Assembly: GCA_021204735.1 (NCBI GenBank)
Contig: JAJPYV010000265.1
Location: forward strand, 1-19,541
Length of the DNA stretch: 19,541 bases
Origin: Prevotella sp.
GTDB lineage: Bacteria > Bacteroidota > Bacteroidia > Bacteroidales > Bacteroidaceae
Reading direction: 5' to 3'
Below, piece by piece: positions 14,650 to 19,541 of this stretch. The notes under the pieces were generated by a model. That model saw only the letters and a program-made list of their open reading frames with translations. It was not told where the DNA came from and did no database searches. Every line of letters starts with the position of its first letter. Within the stretch, counting starts at the first letter, position 1. The position numbers and the translations under genes are program-made.

Positions 14650-15246
14650 TTAAAACACATATACCAAATTTACGGCAAGGCGTGTCGGTCCCACATAGTT
14701 ATGTGTCTTGCCTGTCTCTACCCTCTTGTTGCATATTTCGCACTCGTAACGGTCATAGCGGGTGTAAGAATATCCGATTCCTATCTCTCCCTCCAAATTC
14801 CAATGCCGGCTCAATGCCCAATCGTAACCGTATGATACTCCGAAACCGGCAAACCAACCTTGATAGCGGCTGTCTGCTAACTTTCTCGCATCTGTTCCAA
14901 GAAAATTATACCAACCGTTAAAACCACCGATGTTGTACTGCCCTCCGTGTACGTGAAAACCAATAAAATGCCCTCCGAAACGGTCACACAACCAGTAGCG
15001 TGCCTCTGGCTGCAACGCCCAGTGCTTCCACCTCCGTCCGTGCGATAGCTTCCATGCATTCAATTCTCCTTCTGCTTCCAATGTCCACTTTGGTGCAAGA
15101 CCTACTTCTGCTCCGATGTTTACATTCATAAAACCATCTGACAGCAGGTTGGTCTTGACTGCGAACTCTTGTGCCGACATGCTCTGACACATCGACACAT
15201 ACAGACACAATAATAGTAATAAGCGTTTCTTTGTTATCCCTTTCAT
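14650..15246 (-). CDS. DUF3575 domain outer-membrane beta-barrel-like protein
   Basis: A 198-residue protein with signal peptide MKGITKKRLLLLLCLYVSMC ending at SMSA before QEF (cut near residue 25). The mature protein begins FAVKTNLLSDGFMNVNIGAE, then EVGLAPKWTLEAEGELNAWK and WALQPEARYWLCDRF, which are the DUF3575 signatures. Alternating hydrophobic strands with many aromatics (GFGVSYGYDW, EIGIGYSYTRYDRYE) and a final aromatic Phe (AVNLVYVF) fit an outer-membrane beta-barrel. DUF3575 genes often sit directly before the DUF3868 and fimbrillin genes. It is the first gene of this six-gene operon, with a long gap upstream. Its exact role (pilus assembly or surface organisation) is unknown. Confidence 0.88.
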   Translation of the reverse strand: MKGITKKRLLLLLCLYVSMCQSMSAQEFAVKTNLLSDGFMNVNIGAEVGLAPKWTLEAEGELNAWKLSHGRRWKHWALQPEARYWLCDRFGGHFIGFHVHGGQYNIGGFNGWYNFLGTDARKLADSRYQGWFAGFGVSYGYDWALSRHWNLEGEIGIGYSYTRYDRYECEICNKRVETGKTHNYVGPTRLAVNLVYVF

Positions 15247-15689
15247 CTAACTCATCCCTCTCTTACATAGCGGCTCAATATCCAGTTTTATCGTTGTTCT
15301 CCGCTTGTATTTATTCTCTCTTTTGTCGTTGACGCATTCAACGACTATATAATTACTCGTATTAAGTGTTCATTTTACCCTTATTCCGATAAAATCTAAA
15401 ACCCCCAAGCTGAATTAATCTCTTTAATACGGCATGATTTGGGAATTTTACTTTACATTGTTGTTATCCTGGGCTACAAATATATCTCTTTTACTCTAAT
15501 TGCTGCATTTTTATACGCTTTATTTTCATTTTATTACGTTAATTCCTCTCGTTCTAAACTATTTTTAATGTTTTAACGTCCACTTTTCATCTACATCCAC
15601 ACCGCATATACACATTTTAACACTCGAAGATTACACCCTTGATTAACCGAAGTTACCCTCAAACGCAAGCAAGAATGAATTTTTAATTT
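15247..15689 (-). promoter_or_regulatory. Gap before the fimbrial operon: likely promoter and long leader
   Basis: No credible gene is seen in these 443 bp. On the minus strand TATATTTG at 15477-15484 matches the TAnnTTTG -7 element, but no TTTG stands at 19-21 bp upstream. If used, it would give a leader of roughly 220 nt. Inside that leader a perfect inverted repeat, GTCGTTGA / TCAACGAC with a 5-nt spacer, lies at 15325-15345. It could be an operator or an RNA hairpin. The gap would also have to hold the end of the upstream surface protein's transcript, but no clear terminator is visible. Confidence 0.45.
15325..15345. promoter_or_regulatory. Perfect 8-bp inverted repeat upstream of the fimbrial operon
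   Basis: The arms GTCGTTGA and TCAACGAC are exact reverse complements around CGCAT, 80 bp before the first start codon of the operon. No T-tract follows on either strand, which makes a terminator unlikely. A regulator-binding palindrome or a leader hairpin fits better. Confidence 0.5.
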
Positions 15690-15708
15690 TTAATTCTTAA
15701 TTCTTAAT
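15681..15708. repeat. 7-bp-period AT-rich minisatellite, copy D
   Basis: Four heptads (TTTTAAT twice, TCTTAAT twice), preceded by a CAAGCAAGAATGAA head at 15667-15680 that closely matches the head of copy A. The stop codon and last few codons (RIKN) of the T9SS sorting-domain frame lie inside the tract. Confidence 0.85.
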
Positions 15709-16034
15709 TTTGAAACGTGTGTCCCAGCTTCCGTTTCCACTTTAACTACGGCTATTCCACAATTAACATCAGTTATCGTACAAGCCCTATCCTTTCCAGA
15801 CACTCGTTTCAACATCTTTCCTCCTATGTCGTACACTTCCACCGTTTCAATTTCCGAGTCAGAGCTCACGACAATCGTTCTGCTTGTCGGTGAGTAAACA
15901 TCAACATTAGCTTTCTGCTCCGTTACCTCATTGATACCCGTCGAAGCTCCTGCCGTATGTATAAAGTATCTTCCATGTGTCGCACCCTCCAACGTCATTG
16001 TAAATCCCTCTACAATTGGAGTTTCAGTATTCAT
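15690..16034 (-). CDS. T9SS C-terminal sorting domain, cut off from its protein by an in-frame stop
   Basis: The frame from the ATG at 16034 gives 114 residues, but the same frame is open back to 16058, directly after the TAA that ends the large protein (EPTLYDAEM continues into this frame). The first part (FTMTLEGATHGRYFIHTA) is the linker seen just before the sorting domain in Bacteroidales surface proteins. Residues about 43-114 are a type A T9SS sorting domain: VDVYSPTSRTIVVSS, VEVYDIGGKMLKRV, then GIAVVKVETEAGTHVSKLRI. There is no signal peptide, so as a separate product it could not reach the T9SS. It is best read as the detached 3' end of the gene at 16059-19541. Confidence 0.85.
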   Translation of the reverse strand: MNTETPIVEGFTMTLEGATHGRYFIHTAGASTGINEVTEQKANVDVYSPTSRTIVVSSDSEIETVEVYDIGGKMLKRVSGKDRACTITDVNCGIAVVKVETEAGTHVSKLRIKN

Positions 16035-16058
16035 TTCCGCATCATACAGGGTCGGTTC

Positions 16059-19000
16059 TTACACATTGTCCACACCTACAAACGTCAGCGTATAAGAAGA
16101 TCCATCATCAGCAAACACGCCCAACGGTATCATACGCTGCTCTTTCAACGAATTCACGCTTACCGCCTTGTCCCCCGCAACGGTATATACAAACGGCATG
16201 CCGCTCTTCTTCCACGATGCATCCTCAAGCAATATCGCATCCTCATTCGCATCATACCCGTCTGTCGCATTCTCCGAATAATAGAATGCCGCACTGCTCC
16301 TGCCGCTACTATTCATTGCGCGTATCGAGAATGCTGCCAAACTTGCTGTCTCTGTTGCCAAAGTATCCTGCATTTCTTTTGTGAAATTGAGTATCAAGCC
16401 TTCTGACTTGACTTTGTCAAGTTTGCCGTTATCCACTACCGCATAGAACGCTCCGTATGGCGGCACTAAATAATCTGACGTTCCCTCTGAGTTGTATGTC
16501 GCATTTCCTGCTATCGGACCGTTTGACGTTCCAATCCAGTAATCCGAAATATATTCCCCGTTTTCCTCAATAAACTGTTTTATCGACATGTTTGTCATGA
16601 ATGGGTTGCCCACAAGACAATAACCCTCACTCGTCAACGAATAAGTTACTGGAATGCTTTCCTTATCTTCTAAGTAGATATCTACTCCATCATTATCTGG
16701 ATCTGTCCTATCTACATAATCCGAAATCCACAACTTTCCATAACCAGTCTTATCCAAGTCTTCCGAAGTTGTATTATAACTCACGTCTTCTTTCGGGAAA
16801 CGGAACAGCAAACTATCGTTCACTACACTCGAATTAAGGTATGCCTTTACAGAGAATCCTTTTCCTACTGCATACGGCACTGCTCCATCGTTGTAAACCG
16901 ACGACCAACCCGTCGATGCATACGAATAGACAGTATCCGCAACATTAGTACTGTTTGTTACTTCCACTATCTTTGCTGTATTATCCCAACTGCGCTGATA
17001 TACCAATGGATTTGACCGGTCGGCACCATCACTGGTAAATTTCAAATCAGTAAAGTATTCGCTTTCCTCCGTTCCACTCGTCTGCGTGTACCAGTCGCCT
17101 GCATATATATCTTTCAACGGCAGTGATACTAACGTCCATTGCGATCTTGGAATGCGTACGTCCACCCATGCCTTATTGTACATCAACTGCTCCGCATGTG
17201 CCAATTGTGCGCCCGTCTCAAAATGTATCTCGTCACATAGATTAACCCTATAATGCTTAGTAGTTAGATTTGAATTATTATCCTCATCCTCATATACCAT
17301 TAAGTCATACATGATATTGTCCTCAATCGGATATATGTTTTCAGGCTTTTCTTCCTCCTTTGCCCAATATATTGTATCGTTTTTTTCCGCAAACCCTGCC
17401 ATATACAGTTCTGCCTTACTGTCTTTCGGCATCACTACTTTCGAGAACAGCATCGGTACATAGCCATCGCTTGTCTTATTCTCCTCATTAGTAGGATAAT
17501 CATTCCCAGATTTTTTAAGTTCACCCCTATCCGCCCGTTTCCAGTTGTTGTCGTCGTTCCAGTTCTCTGTGCCATTCTTGCCCTGCCATACAAGGTATTC
17601 CGGCACAACCTTCAAAACCAACGGGAATGAGCCGTAGCATGGCGATGCAATTGTACTTCCGTCAGCAGCTTTCTCTTCAAAATGTACAGTCATTCTGTAA
17701 TAACAACCCTCTTTGGGTTCAAACGGCTCTCCATTCTTATCGTCTCCGATTTTCTCAAAGAAATATACTTGCATATATGAGCCTATGCCATTTCCATTGC
17801 CGTCGGTAGGCGCACCATTTGAAGTGTCAGATGAATTATCTTCTTTTGCGAAAAGCCTCTTTATCTCTCCGACCGCCAACTCATACGTTCCAAAATTGTC
17901 TGCCTCTATTGCTTCCACATAGTCTGGATCATTCGTTCCGATTAGGTAAAGTTTCGCATAATCCACACTGTCTACATCCAAATCGAAATTAACTGGTCCT
18001 ATGTGGTCTACTGCCTGCTCAACATCATCGTCCACAACATAACTTGCATCTTTTAAATTCACCGTAATCAAACAATAACTTTCGCTTTCATCTGTCGCAG
18101 CCTTTGTCGCTTTCTTCAACTGATCCAATCCCAATCTCAAGCTCGGCGTGTAATCAGAGGGATATAACACGGTGCTGAAGCCCATATTCAGTGACGGCGA
18201 CTGTCCATCTATCGTCAATACCAACGGCACGTAACCGAAACATAATACGGCGTTTTCATCGTCAATATTATAATCCATCTGTATCGGCTGTATCACCAAT
18301 ACAAGTCCCGTTTCCGGCACATGCACATCAAGACTCTGCTTGTACAGAGCAATCTTTCCTTTTTCTATATAATACTGCAATAGATTATATTGGTTTTCTG
18401 TGAATTGTAAATTACTTTCGTCCGTTCCGTCATCTGTAGTTCCGTCAGTATTATTCGGATCTTCCTCATACGTACTGAAATCTTCAGCAAGACTGCTTTC
18501 TGTAGGATATACCAAACGGTAACTTAACAGCGCACTCTTCACGGACTCATTACCAAATTCCTCATTCTCTTCAACATACTCGTCTTCTGTTCCTACGAAC
18601 CAGTCAAAACACTCACCATCTATCGAATTTGTCACTACTTCATTATCTTCTCCTATCGTGTTGTATGTTCCCTGCGGCTCGATATGTACCACCTGATTCA
18701 TGCACAACGTTTCCGACGGGTCGGTTATCTCACCATTCACTCTTATCTTTGTAGTTGACGTAACATAGAAATCTGACTTTGCCGCACATTCGTAACTTGT
18801 CTCCAAAAGATTCGCAAAGGCTGCTGCTTTATCCTCTGTCTCTTCTTCGCTTGCCACCCTAAGTACTATCATATATGGTGTATATGCGGATATGTTCCCA
18901 TAGAAGTCCACAGCCAACTGGTCCAATCCCGATGAACTGTCTGTTCTGCGATAAAGCAGATACCCATCGTATGGGAAATTTGTGCCTGATGTTTCCTCCT

Positions 19001-19541
19001 CATACTCTTCATTATTACTATACGTCAGATAGAAGCTCAACGTTGGATATGCTGTTCCAACACCTTCTTCTACTTCATATCCATTTTCATCTGTTGATTT
19101 TTTTATATAGTACAATGAATCGATAGAATTTGCCAATGCTTCTGAAACCGATAATCCGCTTGCTATATAGTTGTCGTATTTGTATTTGTTGAAAATGATG
19201 AAATCCACTGGCTCAATCAAATCATTTTCTTCTACATCATCACCATTATAATCACTCGAATTCAATCCGAAACAACCCATTAGTGATTCATAGTCGATAT
19301 TCAACCTTATTGGCGCATAGCCTTTTGTCTCATCATCACCTGAACATACTGGTTCTATCTGTTCCACCTGCACTGATGGGTGTAATACATAAACTGATAT
19401 CTCATCAAGATAAAAGTCTCCTCCGTCTGTTGATGCACAGCAGTTGTCTATCTTTACTGTGTAATAGTCGTAGTCAACATCCTCTTTGTTCACAAACGAC
19501 ATATATAGCTGGAACCACTCATTCGTGCCACTTCCTTTACC
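16059..19541 (-). CDS. Large acidic T9SS-type surface protein, body (5' end outside window, premature TAA)
   Basis: The frame is open to the right edge: the 13 codons before the ATG at 19502 (GKGSGTNEWFQLY) continue it, so that Met is internal. The 1160 visible residues are rich in Asp, Glu, Ser and Tyr, with FYLDEISVYVLHPSVQVEQI near the left of the protein. Later come YLVWQGKNGTENWNDDNNW (about 17545-17600), WTLVSLPLKDIYAGDW (about 17098-17145), VPYAVGKGFSVKAYL, YCLVGNPFMTN (about 16590-16625) and finally YTLTFVGVDNV before TAA. These segments are typical of the very large T9SS-exported proteins of Prevotella and Porphyromonas relatives, whose functions are mostly unknown. The absence of the sorting domain after the stop suggests that the product, if made, stays in the periplasm. 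It is upstream of the fimbrial operon on the same strand, but 443 bp apart. Confidence 0.85.
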   Translation of the reverse strand, partial: GKGSGTNEWFQLYMSFVNKEDVDYDYYTVKIDNCCASTDGGDFYLDEISVYVLHPSVQVEQIEPVCSGDDETKGYAPIRLNIDYESLMGCFGLNSSDYNGDDVEENDLIEPVDFIIFNKYKYDNYIASGLSVSEALANSIDSLYYIKKSTDENGYEVEEGVGTAYPTLSFYLTYSNNEEYEEETSGTNFPYDGYLLYRRTDSSSGLDQLAVDFYGNISAYTPYMIVLRVASEEETEDKAAAFANLLETSYECAAKSDFYVTSTTKIRVNGEITDPSETLCMNQVVHIEPQGTYNTIGEDNEVVTNSIDGECFDWFVGTEDEYVEENEEFGNESVKSALLSYRLVYPTESSLAEDFSTYEEDPNNTDGTTDDGTDESNLQFTENQYNLLQYYIEKGKIALYKQSLDVHVPETGLVLVIQPIQMDYNIDDENAVLCFGYVPLVLTIDGQSPSLNMGFSTVLYPSDYTPSLRLGLDQLKKATKAATDESESYCLITVNLKDASYVVDDDVEQAVDHIGPVNFDLDVDSVDYAKLYLIGTNDPDYVEAIEADNFGTYELAVGEIKRLFAKEDNSSDTSNGAPTDGNGNGIGSYMQVYFFEKIGDDKNGEPFEPKEGCYYRMTVHFEEKAADGSTIASPCYGSFPLVLKVVPEYLVWQGKNGTENWNDDNNWKRADRGELKKSGNDYPTNEENKTSDGYVPMLFSKVVMPKDSKAELYMAGFAEKNDTIYWAKEEEKPENIYPIEDNIMYDLMVYEDEDNNSNLTTKHYRVNLCDEIHFETGAQLAHAEQLMYNKAWVDVRIPRSQWTLVSLPLKDIYAGDWYTQTSGTEESEYFTDLKFTSDGADRSNPLVYQRSWDNTAKIVEVTNSTNVADTVYSYASTGWSSVYNDGAVPYAVGKGFSVKAYLNSSVVNDSLLFRFPKEDVSYNTTSEDLDKTGYGKLWISDYVDRTDPDNDGVDIYLEDKESIPVTYSLTSEGYCLVGNPFMTNMSIKQFIEENGEYISDYWIGTSNGPIAGNATYNSEGTSDYLVPPYGAFYAVVDNGKLDKVKSEGLILNFTKEMQDTLATETASLAAFSIRAMNSSGRSSAAFYYSENATDGYDANEDAILLEDASWKKSGMPFVYTVAGDKAVSVNSLKEQRMIPLGVFADDGSSYTLTFVGVDNV

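Noticed and set aside
15247..15689. Phase-variable invertible promoter before the fimbrial operon
   Set aside because: Invertible promoters in Bacteroidales need a pair of distant inverted repeats flanking the promoter. Only one compact palindrome is seen, and no invertase gene is in the window.
16059..16061. Frameshift or recoded genetic code as the explanation for the split surface protein
   Set aside because: The sorting-domain frame is the same as the body frame, so no frameshift is needed. TAA also ends ordinary genes here (the ABC ATPase, the DUF3298 gene and others), so a general reassignment of TAA is not credible.
6346..19502. Many open frames of 60-220 codons on the plus strand through the fimbrial and surface-protein region
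   Set aside because: They lie opposite long well-recognised genes, have odd compositions rich in Cys, His, Leu and Ser, and show no family motifs or signal peptides. They are shadows.

Overview
The window looks like a chromosomal piece of a member of the Bacteroidales, most like Prevotella/Porphyromonas relatives. Three things support this. There is a type V (Mfa/Fim-like) fimbrial operon. There is a type IX secretion (T9SS) C-terminal sorting domain on a large surface protein. The best promoter has the Bacteroidetes form (TTTG, 20 bp, TAnnTTTG) rather than a sigma-70 form. The sequence does not show species.

Left part (1-1817, all on the minus strand): the 5' end of an exported protein cut by the window edge, then panB (ketopantoate hydroxymethyltransferase, pantothenate/CoA synthesis), then a HAD phosphatase or phosphomutase. 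Between the HAD gene and the next gene lies a divergent promoter region.

Middle part (1937-6340, plus strand): a compact housekeeping cluster. It encodes a DUF3298-type lipoprotein, RsmG (16S rRNA m7G methyltransferase), a metallo-beta-lactamase-fold hydrolase, RuvC (Holliday junction resolvase) and a tandem ABC ATPase of the ModF/PhrA type that overlaps ruvC by 17 nt. After a repeat-rich gap comes a 56-residue Cys-rich membrane protein of the FeoB-associated type. It ends 5 bp from the convergent end of the fimbrial operon.

Right part (6346-15246, minus strand, read right to left): a six-gene type V fimbrial operon. The order is DUF3575 beta-barrel protein, DUF3868/OmpA-like protein, Mfa1-type major subunit, FimB/Mfa2-type anchor, a fimbrillin-like accessory subunit, and a 930-residue putative tip adhesin with a FISUMP-like C-terminus. 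All four pilus structural proteins have lipoprotein signals. Three of them (not the anchor) have an Arg shortly after the lipidated Cys, as expected if a trypsin-like protease matures them. A 443-bp gap upstream (15247-15689) probably holds the operon's promoter and leader.

Far right (15690-19541+, minus strand): a very large acidic secreted protein, cut by the window edge. One in-frame TAA at 16059-16061 separates its body from a still-open, same-frame T9SS sorting domain.

The most unusual non-coding feature is a 7-bp-period AT-rich minisatellite (TTCTTAA, TTTTTAA, CTTTTAA or CTTTTCA units) in four intergenic gaps. It touches stop codons and supplies TAA in all frames on both strands.
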